Shown here one piece after another: positions 22,120 through 34,730 of a DNA stretch of 64,000 nucleotides (positions within the stretch are counted from its first letter, which is position 1; each line of letters begins with the position of its first letter). The notes under the pieces are model-generated. The model made no database searches. It had not been told where the DNA came from and saw nothing but the letters and a program-made list of their open reading frames with translations. The position numbers were made by a program, and so were the translations under genes. This stretch comes from Tachypleus tridentatus (taxonomy: Eukaryota > Arthropoda > Merostomata > Xiphosura > Limulidae). The stretch spans positions 38,034,264-38,098,263 of the forward strand of contig NC_134834.1 of NCBI RefSeq assembly GCF_004210375.1, read 5' to 3'.

Positions 22120-23666
22120 CAGTAATGTGTAAAAATTTTAGGACAAGAGAATATTTTGTCATTTTTTATATTTTATGGGGTTAATTATTCATTCCTTTAT
22201 AAAGTAATTTTCACCACTATAGTAAAGGTTCACTATTCCCTGATAAAAACTGAATGAGCCAGGATGTGAATACGTATCATTCTTTAGAATTCCCATATAC
22301 TTGTACCAGGAGCATATCATAAGGATTTTGCTTGAATGAACATACTGATCAAATAACTTTAATGTCACCCAATGCACAGTCTTAACTATATAAAAAGAAG
22401 CTAGTATATGGCACTGGTGTATCTTAGAAGAAATCAATTCAATAGCACTCCACATATAAACCTTGTTAAAACAGTTTTTAACACTATGTATTAAAGTTTG
22501 TTTAATGCCACGGCCCAAAAGGCATAAAGGATTGTCAGGAGAGCAGAGAGTTTGCGGAAAAGCTTTAAATGATGCTGGTTGGACTCTCCGACAAATTGCT
22601 GCAGACTTGAAATGCTCCCCAAGAACTGTCAAGTGCATCATAGATTGTGAGACTGAAACAGGTAAATTTGAAAATAGGAAAGAAACAGGCAGAACACATA
22701 AACTTAATGATACTGATTTTATGTATCTTCGTTTATGCAGCCTCCATGACAAAAGGAAGACTGTCACTGATCTCAAGCTTGAGATAAACAGGTATGTACC
22801 AACTGACAGAAAAGTGTCCAGATTTAGAGTATCTAGAAAACTCAACGAAAATTGAAGATTTGATGGTGTTGTGGTTAAAAACCTTTACTTTGATCTGCAA
22901 ATATTGCCAAGAGACCGAAATTTGCTAAAAAGTACAAAACTGGACTGTTGTTGATTGGAAAAAGGTGTTGTAGATGATTGAGTCTAAGTTTAAAATATTT
23001 GGTTAAAAGCGTGGTTTGTGCATTCGGCAGAAAGAGGCGAAAGATACCATGAAGCATGTAGAAGGCAGTGTGATGGTTTGAGGCTATTTGTCTGCTGAAG
23101 CGACGGCAGATATTTGCGAAATAAATGGAATAATAGACTCGCGCAAATCATATACTGATCTGTTGTGATGTGCCCAATGGTTTGTGTATTATTGGTAAAG
23201 GATTTTACTACCAAGAAGATAATGACCCCAAACATTCATCCAATCTGTGCAGCAATTGCTTAGCTAAGAAAGAAACAGCTGGAGTCATTCAAATGATGCA
23301 ATGGCCGCCACAGAGCTCCGATTTCAACTTAATTGAGTAGATCTAAGATTTGACACGATCAGAAACTTGGCAAATCAAAATTACTTCCAAAGAAACATTA
23401 TGGGAGTGTATTAGAGACATTTAGAATAAAAATTTGAAATGACACTTTGATTAACGATGTTGCAACAATGTCTGTTATTAAAGCAAAAACGTGACACAAA
23501 TATTAACTGTTTGCCGAACTCAAGCACTTCCACTGAGTTTCTGTTGTCCCACATATGAAGATAAATAAAATGTTGATGTTTTACCAGTGTTTTATCTTCT
23601 GCCGTTCTTTGAAAGTAACCTGAAATCTAATTTTTAACTCTGTCCTAACACTTTTGCATAGCACTG
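22120..23666 (+). mobile_element. Tc1-like transposon with TIRs and TA duplication
   Basis: The terminal inverted repeats are visible: CAGTAATGTGTAAAAATTTT at 22120 and the complement CAGTGCTATGCAAAAGTGTT from 23666, both followed by AGGACA. A TA dinucleotide lies on both sides (22118-22119, 23667-23668), the Tc1/mariner target duplication. The length of 1547 bp is normal for Tc1. The transposase it carries is broken. Confidence 0.93.
22505..23490 (+). pseudogene. Tc1 transposase, broken
   Basis: ATG at 22505 starts MPRPKRHKGLSGEQRV, with a paired-like helix-turn-helix (TLRQIAADLKCSPRTVKCII) at residues ~30-50. The frame stops after 117 codons at 22853. Beyond it, pieces in shifted frames are clear: NWTVVDWKKVL and ESKFKIF (about 22940-23000), DTMKHVEGSVMV, then the second catalytic region EDNDPKHSSNL (23215-23250) and SSDFNLIE near the third catalytic acid (about 23310-23335). 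In-frame stops replace expected tryptophans (TGA or TAG for TGG). The first catalytic Asp is lost, as the sequence reads MIESKF where DESKF is expected. The element is not mobile by itself. The long minus-strand frame across it is a shadow. Confidence 0.9.
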
Positions 23667-23668
23667 TA

Positions 23669-24086
23669 TATATTTTTAATTAAAATTAGAGATGCATTAT
23701 ATTTGAATGTTGAGCTAATTTGTAGTTATCTTTTACCTGAAATTTGCATATCATATAACCAAATACAATAAGTTGTCCTCAATAAATATTAGGTAAGCTA
23801 CAAGTGGAAATGTGTAAAGTAATTAAAGTCGCATAAGTAATTTTATACCATTTTACAGTTATAGGGAATGGGCGTTCACATATATATTCTTGTTTAACTT
23901 TGATATTTAGTTTCGTTATTTACTGTAAATGAGTAAGTTGTATCTGACACTTTAAAGAAACTATTTTAAGATATTTATGTAATTCTATAATTATACTAAT
24001 TGTTGGTAAAACTACCTGACTTTTACGAAGCTCTCACACCTAAATACAAAAAGACATCATAAGATGTATCCTCGCCTGACAACTTC
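23669..24086. other. AT-rich spacer upstream of slmb
   Basis: No repeat or exon is recognised between the Tc1 element and the CRE-like site. This is probably the distal promoter region of slmb. Confidence 0.45.
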
Positions 24087-24094
24087 TGACGTCA
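24087..24094 (+). promoter_or_regulatory. Palindromic CRE/ATF site TGACGTCA upstream of slmb
   Basis: A perfect TGACGTCA lies 147 bp before the first slmb ATG, in a short GC-richer patch (24065-24145) of otherwise AT-rich DNA. A run of about 18 T follows at 24149-24166. The position fits a proximal promoter element bound by CREB/ATF-type bZIP factors. No TATA box in a convincing place was seen. The transcription start is unknown. Confidence 0.5.
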
Positions 24095-24240
24095 TGTTTT
24101 TCCGCGTAGACTTGTGATGACCTGAGTGCTTGTACGGGCTAGCCTAAATTTTTTTTTTTTTTTTTTGAGATTCCATTTTTATGTTCACTGTCGTGTCTTT
24201 ACTGTATGGATTTATAGAGTGCAAAATTAACTTAATAATT

Positions 24241-24285
24241 ATGGATACAACTACTATAATAGAGGAGAAACCAGGAATTGGTCAG
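24241..24285 (+). CDS. slmb: slmb/beta-TrCP exon 1 (start codon)
   Basis: Beta-TrCP (Slimb in flies) is the substrate-recognition subunit of the SCF ubiquitin ligase. It binds Skp1 through its F-box and phosphorylated DSGxxS degrons (beta-catenin/Armadillo, Ci/Gli, IkappaB, Period) through its WD40 propeller. This exon encodes 15 codons, MDTTTIIEEKPGIGQ, ending at a perfect donor (CAG|GTAAGT) in phase 0, which matches the acceptor phase of exon 2. The N-terminus is poorly conserved in the family, so identity rests on phase, spacing and the following exons. An in-frame ATG 60 bases upstream (24181, MFTVVSLLYG...) could extend the protein by 20 residues. I prefer 24241 because MD- starts are seen in vertebrate BTRC. 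Alternative first exons are common in this family. Confidence 0.65.
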
Positions 24286-25994
24286 GTAAGTTCATAAATT
24301 TTAGTGATTTTAGGGAAAGGACTTGTATTAAAAAAGATTTATAATTTCAAAAATATACTGAACTCAGCACAGTAGTGTACTCTAAAATATAATTAGAAGC
24401 ACTATAATTATTTTGACCTGTAGGCTAAATTGTTAAAATCTATCTTTAATTTGAAATCAGTGTCTGCCGAGTCTGTTTTACTCATCTTTTTTCGTATTCA
24501 TTGTGTCAGTGTTTTGTAGTATTACTATTAGTTTGGATAAACGACTAACATCAAAGCAGATCTTCAATTTCAAAATTGGTATGATTAACTAGCGTTAATT
24601 AGTGTAATTGTTACAACTTAATAATTATCTTTAGCAACAGTCCTTAACATTAGTGTATAACTAGAACTTCTAGAAGTAGAAAGCAAAAAATAAGGCGACG
24701 GAGTACTGTAGTTGTTCCTATGGTTAAGACGAAGGAAAAGGAACTTAAAAATACTAAGCCTAACAGCGTTGTCTGGTGTTAGCAACGATACGAAAATATA
24801 GTCTTAATTCCATAATAATAGTAATACGAACTTACTGAGCATTTAGTTTGCATGTATGTTCTTAGGAAGTAAAAATAAGAAACATCACCACGTAGGATTG
24901 TTTATTAATATTATTGATATCGTGTTGGCTAATACTCTTTTAACTGAATATGATTTAATTTTGGTGTTATTGTTGATAAAACTTGAAAAGGGAAAGAAAT
25001 GGTTAAAATTGCATTAAATATAAGGAACCTACAAAAAGTCGTTTATCCAAAGTATTTATCTGGAAAGTTACAAACATTTTAACTTTTTCTTTAAATGACT
25101 AAAGAGTAGCTACTAAGAATATGCACAAAACACTAGTTATTGTAATGGGAGACTTTTTGTTTCTTCTTTTATCTCAGTAAACTTGGGGTGTTTGCACATT
25201 AGCAAATTTTCACTTCTACATATTACAAATAAGCTAAAACTGGTCATTAAATCATTGCTACTTCTGTCTTCAAACATGTTTTCCTTTTTTAAAACATTAG
25301 AAAATATAAAACCTAACAGTAAACGTAGTAAATAAGTACCAAAATAGTGTTTACTTATGTTAAACCTTATTTGACAAACATGAGTAAGTAGGTAGTCTTC
25401 TTTTTTTTATTTTTTTTGTAAAAAAAGACTGTGTATAGTTCATTTCAGGGTAATATACAGCAGAAAGATAAAAAGGAATATAAGCTGAATACAGTTAATT
25501 TTAATGTATAACTGTTTAATCTTTTTGATTTACATATTAAGTATTATTTCTAGAAATATCAAGAGAGTGCAATTGCAGCAATATCCAACTAAAAATATAC
25601 TGCCATTCTAAAGGGAAAATGTTTATATATTCAACCACTTGTGCATGTTTTTGCTAAGTTTAGGTCATTTAAATCATTGGATAGCATGTGCTCATTAACA
25701 ACAATTAAGAGCTCTACCAAACAGTCTTCAACTTTTATGTTGAAGACTAGCTATATCAAACAGTGGAAAATGAAAAAAAAACAAAATAAATTACTAGTAT
25801 TTTCACTCACTTAAAAATAGTTAATTTTTACATTATGTAAAATTATAAGTAAAACCACAGAAAATGCTTTGACCATTTCTGATATCTTTCTTGAAAAGAC
25901 AAACAAAAACCTTTAGTGCTAAGGAAATGTGTGAACAAAATGTAGCAGTAAAAGTTCTTGAAGCTCTCTCTTCTTCATCAATTTCTACACACAC

Positions 25995-26031
<37 letters not shown>

Positions 26032-28357
26032 GTTAGTCTGTTATAACCAAACAAAAGCTGAAAAAAAAACAAAAAACCTTGCACTCATTGAAAGGATCCC
26101 AGGACATGAGCTGTAATCTGGGGTATAAAATGTACTCTAGGTGACTACAGAAGTAGGACCCACAGTACAGTGGGGATACACTGTCTATTAGTCTTAACCT
26201 CCATTTGCCAGTCTCCCATAAATAAATAAAGTAAAGGAATAACAATAGAAATAGATATTAGGAGAGTGAGATGTGGGTGCTCAAGCCCACAATGCCCCAT
26301 ATCAATAGCACCCTTTACTGCCTGGAGACAGGTGTGAGAAGGTGACTTCTCTCCAAAATAGGATACTACTATTTGGGGGTAAGTAAGTTAAACTTGAATA
26401 TTGAAGTTAGCATTCCAACTCTCATTATGGTAGAAAGGCATTAATTGGTAGCCTAGTAAATGAATTATACTAGTATGAAGGTTCCTATCCAGTAATCTAA
26501 AGTGACTAGTATAGCTCTCAACCACCACCCATTTATTAAATCTACTATAACTATCATGCTCTAAACAAGCCTTTGTATGCTGCAAGGTGTACATCAGCAT
26601 AAAATAGTGCCAAGTCATTAAAATATCTTATTCATAGCTAAAAGTAGGTATTAGAAATTTTTAGTAAAATTCTACTTCTATAGCAAATTTATATCTTTAC
26701 TCTTATGATAATAAATTTATTGAAAACTACACAAATTCAGATATTTTTACCTTAACTTATATATATATATATATATATATAGATGATTTAATTAGTATAA
26801 ATAATCTTAACTAATGTTATTAACACTATTTATTCAGCAGAATTAGAAACTGAAAATACTTCAATATTTCATACAGATACAAATTATTTAGATTTAGAAA
26901 TTGAAATAATTGATAAGGATATCAATGTAAATATTTTTGATAAAAGAAAATATTTTGCTTTTTCAATTTAAGGTTTACTCTTACAGCTTAGTTTTGGTTA
27001 CAACAAACTAATATAATTAGTCAGAAGATTGGATTTGCTGTTTTTAATGCAGTCATTACTTTTGATTTTGTTTACTTAACTCTGTTAGTATTAATTTTCT
27101 TTAGAAAAAATATATGTTGAAAGGAATATTTAGGACCTTTTAGAAATATTGGAAATGGTACTACCAGATAGCATCAAAGGCAAACAAATATAATGGTGGT
27201 GTGAGGCCACAGAAAGCTACCACCAAATGTTATTTATATAATAATTACTTTTGCATTTCAAGTAAAAAGATTTGAAAGATGATATTGCTTAATACAAAAT
27301 ATTTGGAAGACTAGATTATCTGTAGTTTATAAGTGACATGAGTTTACTTATTATTTGTAGTCCTTTTTTTGTTTTGGAAGGTAGTCTCATTTTCCTGAAA
27401 AGAAAAATGCTTTATATTGGGTTGAGGAATAATTTGTGAGCGTTTTTTCAAGTTAAAAAAATATATTCATAAATGAAACGCTTTCGCAAAATATTTCATG
27501 TCATTTGGTAGATAATTTTTTGCTCTAATAGATGGTGTGTTTAATTTTCATATGTCTTTAATATTTGCTTTCATTTTCAGCTCATTAAATGGAATGTCAA
27601 ATGGACAAAATCGAGCATTTTCAACACCATCTGCTTTTCGCATTTAATTTCTTGCAATTTCGTTTAAAACAATGCATACTATATACCTAGGTATTACATG
27701 AAATAAAGTATCATAATAAATGTTTTGGGTGTAATGTGTTCATGCATTGAAGTATTGTATAGTCTTGCATGTAATGCTTGAATGAAATTATTTAAAAATG
27801 CTCAGGAATTATTCCTCAATCTAATATATACTTAAATGTTATTGTGGTGCTTAACACTGATCTGCTGCATTAATCTTTACATAAATTCATTTAATACTGT
27901 CACACAAACCATATTCAATAGCTTCAGTGTGGTGTTCTTGTTTAACTTTGTTGTTTACACAACATAATATGTATTTGCAAAGAAAGTTTGTAGATTTTGA
28001 TATTTGGTGTCACCACACATTTGCTCTTTCACTTATAAGGACCCTATTATGTCACTGTCAGTCCCACTGTTCATTGGTAAAACAGTAGCTCAAGAGTTAA
28101 CAGTGGGTGCTAGTGAGCAGGTGACTTCTCCTGAACCTGTAGTTCTGTGTTAGGGACTATAGCAGATAGCCTCAGTTGCTTTGCTGTAACCACAAAACAA
28201 TGTCACAAATATAATACACCCATGGGTAAAAAGGTGAACCTGTTTGGTAGCAAAAGGAAAAGAATCTACAGTCCCAAATCACAAGGCAATAACACTAATT
28301 ACCATCTGTACTGACCAGAAGCTGAACAAACTGGAAATAATAATGTTAATATTTTGG
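24286..28357 (+). other. slmb intron 1, first part
   Basis: The intron is AT-rich. It contains a (CA)n/(AC)n run at 25987-26027 and a (TA)n run at 26757-26782. A perfect 10-bp hairpin (AGTCTTCAAC / GTTGAAGACT) lies at 25723-25748. A GC-richer block at about 26070-26640 is probably an old unclassified repeat. A degenerate SINE family A (+) is at 28040-28195. No further exon is recognised. Confidence 0.55.
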
Positions 28358-29178
28358 TCCCCTCAAGGTGGATTCATGTACATGGTGAAGGGACCTCCCA
28401 GAGAAGGTTCTGTTTACCTCCTCTAGGAACTAAACATTCACCCACTTTTGCCATGTGTGATGACCAGTGAAGGGGAGGAGAGGATCCTGGTGGTTGAGGG
28501 ATCCAATCCTAACACACCATTTTGGTATTGAATTCCTGTAGATGAGCAGCTGTGGGGTGGTACCCCCAGGGTCATTTGGCTGGTCCACTGGGGCTAGAGT
28601 TAACCAAGTATCAGTGTTGGACATTTTCAACAGGTGTTGTGAACATTGTGTCTAATGCTGGTGTTTAGATATAGTGCTCACGAAATCCTGGCATTGCAGT
28701 GCATACCCCCTCTTATGTCTCCGTGGTGGGTGGGGACAATGGGCACTAGAATGTTCTTACTTTATTATGGATACCCCCAATAATGAAGAGAAAAACTATA
28801 ATTGGTAAACAGCCATTAATGGATGACTATGTTCAACAATCACCATTAGAGTTGTTTTCTGTACCTAGGTTTCTCATATTATACTCATCATCTTAAAATT
28901 CCTTAGGGCAGATATTTTCCTTTTTTATTTAAAAGGGATTAGAAGGGCTTGCTGGCTCCCCCGAGTCAGTAAGAAAGTTATGCTCTGGAAACATTTTGAT
29001 GGAAATATCCTCACCACAACACACTAAACTTCTGAATTCAAAGACTGTTGGGATATATCTATTGAGGTTATTCCCCATGCTAACCTGAATTCCTCAAGAG
29101 GGGTTATTGTTGAGAGGGATTGAAGAACATTTCTGAGTCATAGATCTTCATCAGTTTTTCATCTAAAGTGTTTCTGCA

Positions 29179-29526
29179 ATGCACCAAATTTTTACTCACA
29201 AAGATGGAATTATAACACCTAGTAATGTTCTGATTCTGATGTTTACATCACCACATCCACATACCACAGTCAAGGCAGGTTATCTTAATTCTAAGATATG
29301 GTCATACATTTCCAACCTTCTCAGATGTTTTCAGTGTCAGTCGTTTGGTCACTCAAAGATCAAATACATCTGTTGTGGTTCTTCAATATGTGCTCAATGT
29401 GGTGGCAAAGACTATGAAACATGCTTGTGTAAACTGGAACCATGTTGTGTCAACTCTAGTGATTTCCATGCATCTTACTCTGTTTATTGCCTAAGTGGGT
29501 GGAAGAGAAAAAGGTGCAATACTTGA
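29179..29526 (+). pseudogene. LINE ORF1 (gag) zinc-knuckle remnant
   Basis: The frame contains RCFQCQSFGHSKIKYICCG, SICAQCGGKDYETC and CVNSSDFHASYSVYC, the triple CCHC knuckle arrangement of ORF1 proteins in I and Jockey elements (CxxCxxxGHxxxxC, then CxxCG..H..x..C). In this copy some knuckle positions have changed (the Cys after 'GHSK' region and the histidine in the second knuckle). ORF1 binds element RNA. Upstream gag sequence is broken by stops. Confidence 0.8.
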
Positions 29527-29669
29527 AGACTATGAACAATATCTTATCCTGAGGCTCATGAGTTGTCCCCCCACTCCATCTTGGACATATGCTTATGCAC
29601 TCCATTCCACTGCTATTATGGGAGTGCAGACAGATCTCTCTGTGCCTTCAACAGTCATCACTGATGCTT

Positions 29670-30940
29670 TTGGCTAGAGCTTTTCTCATGCATTTAGCAC
29701 TTCTGCTTCACCCTCCCCAACCTTCTTAGCCATGAAGACTTGGGCAGTGCGATCACCTCTTTCCTTTTGGGCTGATGATCTCTGTGACTATAATTGCCCC
29801 TTTGCACTAGTGGAACTCAATCTTGCTCTATTGGGCTGACAGTACATTGGTCAGACCTGATGATATTCACTATGAGATTCTGCACCATCTCTCTCCTGCC
29901 TCTCTTGCTACTTTTGTGGTTGTTTTTAACTGGATCAGACAGGAGAATGCTTTTCCTGATGCTTGGTGCCAGGCTATTGTCTTCCCTTTTTCCAAGTCTG
30001 GGAAAGATCCCAAGATTCCTTCAAACTACTGTCCAATTGTTTTGATGAGCTGTCTCTATAAAATCTTAGAAAGGATGGTTAATGCTTGTCTTGTTTGATT
30101 CAAGGAATCAAACCTTCCCTTGCCCATCCAGTGTGGGTTTTTGATGACAGCATTCCACCATAGACCACCTGATTGACTTGACTTAAAATGTCAATCAGTG
30201 AAGCCTTTCTCAAGTGACAATATCTTGTTTCTGTTTTTCTTTACCTTGAGAAAGCTTACAATATCTCGGCATGGCATTTTGCAAGACCTCCATTCATATG
30301 GATTGTGTTGCTATTTACCCATTTTTATCAAAACTTTTTAATGGACTAGTAATTCCCAGTTTGTGTGGGTTTGACAATTTCCTGTTTTTTTCTGCAGAAA
30401 CTTGGAGTTTCTCAGAGCTGTGTCTTGAGTGTCACACTATTCATTATGAAGGTTAATGTCATTACTGGACAACTCTTCCCTACATTTGCAAACAGATTCT
30501 ATGTTAATGACACATTTTGTGTTAGTTGTTGAGTATGAGATTTATTGAGCAATAGCTACAGACTGCTCTCAATCTGAAGTGAACAACGGCAAATGGATTT
30601 ACCTTTCTCTCTATAAAACTGTCTGCATGCACCTTTGCCACCAATTGGACATTTGCCTTGATTCTGAGCTCCATCTCGGTGAAGTTATGCTTTCTGTGGT
30701 CCTTGAAGACGGAGTTCTTGGGGCTTATAGTTGACTATAAATTGACTTTCATTCCACGCATCAAGAGTACAAGAGCATTGAACATTCTCCGTGTCCTCTC
30801 TTCTCCTTCTTGGAGAGTGGATCGATCTTCTTTTTGCCCTCAGTTGATGAAAACTGGTCTTTTGGTTTCTGGTCTGTGGTTCTGCCAGAATTTTGGTCTT
30901 GAAGATGTTGGACCTCATCCACTATCTGCATCTTAGCTTT
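29670..30940 (+). pseudogene. LINE reverse transcriptase remnant, copy 1
   Basis: Fragments in several frames give, in order: RSPLSFWADDL (about 29750), FPDAWCQAIVFPFSKSGKDP (about 29955-30015), SNYCPIVLMSCLYKILERMV (RT motif 1-2 region), 'STIDHL' and EKAYN-like pieces (about 30150-30260), and the worn YVDD-box region (about 30500, 'RFYVNDTFCVS'). FLGLIVDYKLTFIPRIKS follows at 30715-30770. The catalytic aspartates are changed, as the sequence reads VND. Stops and shifts are frequent, so it is inactive. Confidence 0.85.
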
Positions 30941-31760
30941 CCATACTTCACCAGTCGAGAGTTTGTACACCAAATCTTATGAACCTCCTTTACACACAAC
31001 TGTTTGCAGCTGTCTTTACTGTATGCTTCATAACTTCAATCCTTACCACAGCATCCCATCTGGGGTTGTGTTTTCTTTCCTCAGTGGGTCATGCTTTTTC
31101 AGAATAGACTGTTTGCTGTTGTTCCTTTTGGCCTTCATATACAGTTGGCTGAATTGGGTGTGTCCTTGGATAATGTTGCCCTCTCCACAGGTCAACCAAT
31201 CACACAATGGCTTATTATGATCCCAAAGTGTGACTTTTCTTTGAGCCATTTGAAGGCATATACTCCCAATTGGAAGTACTATCTTCTGTTTTTGAACATA
31301 TTTTATCCATCCATCCATCCATTCCTATTTATACGGATGGTGTAAAAAAACATGCGACTCCACTGTGGTTCATTGTGATTTAGTGGTTTCTCACAGGATT
31401 CCCTCTGCAATTTCTGTATTCACTGCCAAATTGTACACCATTTCTCTTGCCTTGGATCATATAGAAGCAATGCAGTATATGAACTATACTATTTATAGTA
31501 ATTGACTTAGCTCTCTTCTGGCCCTGGAATCGTTTCATGTTCACATCCTATTCTCATCTATATTCAAAATTGATTGGCCCATTTTATCATCTACTTCTAT
31601 CTAGGCCATGTTGGTATTTGCGGGAACAAGCTTTCTGACACTACAGCTAACTCTCTCTGCTCTGGTGCTAATACTGCCATGCCTATTCCATTCATGGACT
31701 ATGGCCCTGAATTCAAGGCTTGGCTCATGCCATTTGGCAACTGACTTGGAGTGAGTAAAG
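30941..31760 (+). pseudogene. LINE RNase H remnant, copy 1
   Basis: After the RT, PSIPIYTDG (about 31310-31345) carries the first RNase H aspartate. A worn 'YSLPNCTPFLLPWII' (alternate frame) follows, then a tail region matching copies 2 and 3 nucleotide by nucleotide ('ctggtgctaatactgccatgcctattccattcatggac'). A CATC microsatellite (31305-31324) lies within it. Confidence 0.75.
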
Positions 31761-32200
31761 TAATAACATGTTTTTCTAGATAAAACTTTTTATTGTACTT
31801 TGGCCAACTTATTTGCATAAGCATTGGTCACAGTTTTTAACTCATTTTCTTTTATCTGGAACCAGCGTGTGGTCTGTGAGACTCAAATCACAATAGCTCA
31901 CATTTTACTGTCTTGCTGTCATTACAATTGTGAGCAACAGCACCATTTTAGACATTTTTACCATTGTTTATCTCTGACATTGGATACCATCCACCTTCCA
32001 AATGGTTTTAAATTTTTTAAGGGCCATTGACATTTTTAACTCTATATTTACGTTTTTATACAATGTTGGGCCACTCTTTTTGTTTTAACTTTATTTCCCT
32101 ATATACTTTATAATACTTTTACTGTTATTTTTTTTTACAGGTTGTTTGGCTTGGTTGTATTACTTTGCACCATAACATATCAAACAAGAACAGCCAAACC

Positions 32201-32744
32201 TATTGACATGTATTCATATAATAGGAGTTCAGTAATAATTTGAATGTGAATTGACAAATAAGATGGCATGGCCTTTCACCCATAGTTCGTGTCAGTGGGG
32301 TTAATTTATATGTAATTAATTTTAGATTTTTGTTTTTGACTATACCCAAAAACATATAAACTGAGAAAACAACATTAAAAAGAGTCTAATGAATGAAATA
32401 CAGAACTATTTACATTTGTAAATATATGAGTTTTATCTTTATTATTACTTCTCAGCTGTGTTAGATTTTATGTTGATACTGTAGTGGAACATTTTTACTG
32501 TCTCAGGGTGTAATATTTATACTTGTATGTGTAGAAGTAAATGATAATGTGGAACCTTAGTTTTGCTTACTATCTTTATTGTCATTATAAACATTAAGTA
32601 TTTAATAGAATTTTTTTTTGTCTTCTATATATCACACTGAGGTTTATTCCTTATTATATCTGTTTTTATCCATGGCTTCAGAAACATTGTACATTGATGC
32701 ACAGTGACAAAATATTTAGTAAGTTTTCCTCAAAAATGAATTTC
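32201..32744. other. Spacer between two LINE copies
   Basis: AT-rich intron DNA with no recognisable feature. Confidence 0.5.
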
Positions 32745-34730
32745 CCTTGGTGTAAATTCCTGTACGTTGGTGAGGGGATCTCCCAGGGAAGGTTCTGTTC
32801 TTTCAGTTTACCTCCTCTGGGATCTAAACATCCATCCACGTGTTTGTTGTGCATGGTGACCCATGAAGGGGAGGAGAGGATGCTGGTGGTTGAGGGGTCC
32901 AACCCTAACACACCACTTTGGTCTTGAATTCTTGTGGATGGGTGGCCTTGGGATGGCCACCGTTGGGTTAATTGGGTGGTCCACTTGGGCTAAAGTCAAC
33001 CAAGTACCAGTGCTGGATGTTCTCAACAGGTGTTGTGGACATTGTATCTGATGCTGGTGTTTGGGTATAGTACTCACAAAACCCTGGCATTGCCTGCAGT
33101 GTCCTTGTTTAACATTATAGTGTGTCCCCTCACAGGGCTCCAATGTGGGTGGGGTCAGTGAGCACTGAAATATTCCTTTTCTTATTATGGATTCTCCAAA
33201 TAAAAACTTAAATAAAATGGTGAAAAACAGTCTATAGGTAAACAACCATGTCTTGAAGATTTTGAACAGCAATCTTCAACATCTGTAACACCTGTTGTAC
33301 CTCATTTTCATATCCTACCTTCTCTTTCAGACAAACCTTTAAGGCAAATTTCTCCCTTTCTCATTCAGAAGGGACTAGAGAGACTTGCTGGCTCTCCAAA
33401 GTCAGTAAAGAAGCTTCGATCTGGTAACATATTGGTGGAAATATCCACATCTCAACACAGTGAACTCCTCTTGCATTCAAAGGCAATTGGGGATATACGT
33501 ATTGAGGTTACACTCTATGCTACTTTGAATTCATAATTATGAGTTATTGTTGAGAGGGATTTGAAGAACATCCCCGAGTCAAAGATTTTCACTAATTTCT
33601 TCAGTGTGGTGTATCTCCTCACAAAGATGGAATTATGATGTTGAACAATGTTCTCATTCTGACATTTACATCACCATGTCCACCTGCCACCATCAAGGCA
33701 AGGTACAGCCATACATTCCAAACTGTTTTGACTGTATGCTTCAAATCTTCATTCCTTACCAAAGCATCCCACCTGGGGTTGTGTTTTCCTTCCTCACTGT
33801 TCTATACCTTTTCAGAACAGATGATCTGCCATTGCTCCTTTTGGTCATCATATCCAGATGCAGTTGGATGAATTGGGTCTGTCCTTGGATAACATTGCTG
33901 TATCCACTGGTCAGCCGATTTCACCATGGCTTCTTACAATCCCCAAATGTGACCTATCTTTAAGTCGTCTGAGAAAAGCAGACACACCCAATTGGAAATA
34001 CTATCTATTATTTGCTGAACGTCTTTCGAACCATCCTTCCATTCCTATTTATACAGATTGTTCAAAATCATGTGACTGTGTGGGCTCTGCCATGGTTTGT
34101 TGTGGTTTGTTGGTTGTGTGCAGAGTTCCTCTACAGCTTCTGTGTTTACTGCTGAACTGTACGCCATTTCTCTTGCCATGAATCACATAGAAGCTAAATA
34201 GTACTCAAACTGCACTATTTATACTGATTCTCTCAGTTCTCTGCTGGCCCTGGAATTGCTTCAAGTTAGTTCACAGCCTGTTCTCGCCGATAAAAAATTA
34301 TTTCTCTTTAACATCTACTTCTATCCAGATTTTCTGGATACTGGGTCACGTTGGTATTCGCATGAACAAGCTGCTGACACTGCAGCTAAATCTATATGCT
34401 CTGGCACTATCCCTGCTGTGCCTGTTCCATACATGGACTATGGTTTTGTATTCAAGGCTCTGCTCTGTGCCAATTGGCAGTGGACTTGGAATGAGCAACA
34501 TAAAATCAAGCATTTCAAAATAAAAATCCTCTATTGGACTTTGGCTGTCTTGCTTCCATAAGGATTGGAAAGAGGAAGTTGTTCTAACTAGACAACACAT
34601 TGGTCACAGTTTTCTAACTCATCATTTTCTTTTATCTGGAACTGATGCACCATTGTGTTTGTGTAACACTCAGGTCACAATAAGCCACATTTTACTGTTT
34701 TGCCATTGTTGTGACTCTCAATGATGGCAC
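32745..34730 (+). mobile_element. I-clade LINE copy 2, gag joined to RNase H
   Basis: The 5' untranslated region (32745-33180) is nearly collinear with 28358-28760. Its ORF1 start (atggattctccaaa) is at 33186. At about 33715 the gag sequence jumps directly to the segment that follows the reverse transcriptase in copy 1 ('gactgtatgcttca', equal to 31018). Endonuclease and RT are thus entirely missing. RNase H follows: FPIYTDCSKS-like at about 34050 and 'YTDSLSSLLALELL' in another frame at about 34215. Similarity ends near 34730, without the terminal tail. The 154-codon minus-strand frame over the 5' region is a shadow. Confidence 0.85.

Larger units (their letters stand above)
28358..32200 (+). 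mobile_element. I-clade LINE copy 1, internally deleted
   Basis: The element starts with a 5' untranslated region of ~400 bp ('ggtgaagggacctcccagag', 'ggggaggagaggatcctggtgg') shared with the copy at 32745. The gag-like ORF1 starts near 28767 (atggatacccccaa). Reverse transcriptase and RNase H pieces follow, and it ends near 32200 ('actttgcaccataacatatcaaacaag'), a tail similar to that of copy 3 (50930-50970). The endonuclease region is missing: gag sequence at about 29640 passes almost directly into the start of the RT region at about 29670. The RNase H domain places it in the I group (I/Nimb/LOA-like) of non-LTR retrotransposons. Confidence 0.85.

Noticed and set aside
22189..22845. 218-codon minus-strand open frame, the longest in the window
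   Set aside because: It lies antisense to the Tc1 transposase and includes the element's non-coding left part. It has no domain and is a shadow.
32808..33272. 154-codon minus-strand frame
   Set aside because: Antisense to the LINE copy 2 5' untranslated region; similar shadow frames occur opposite copy 1 (28430-28630).
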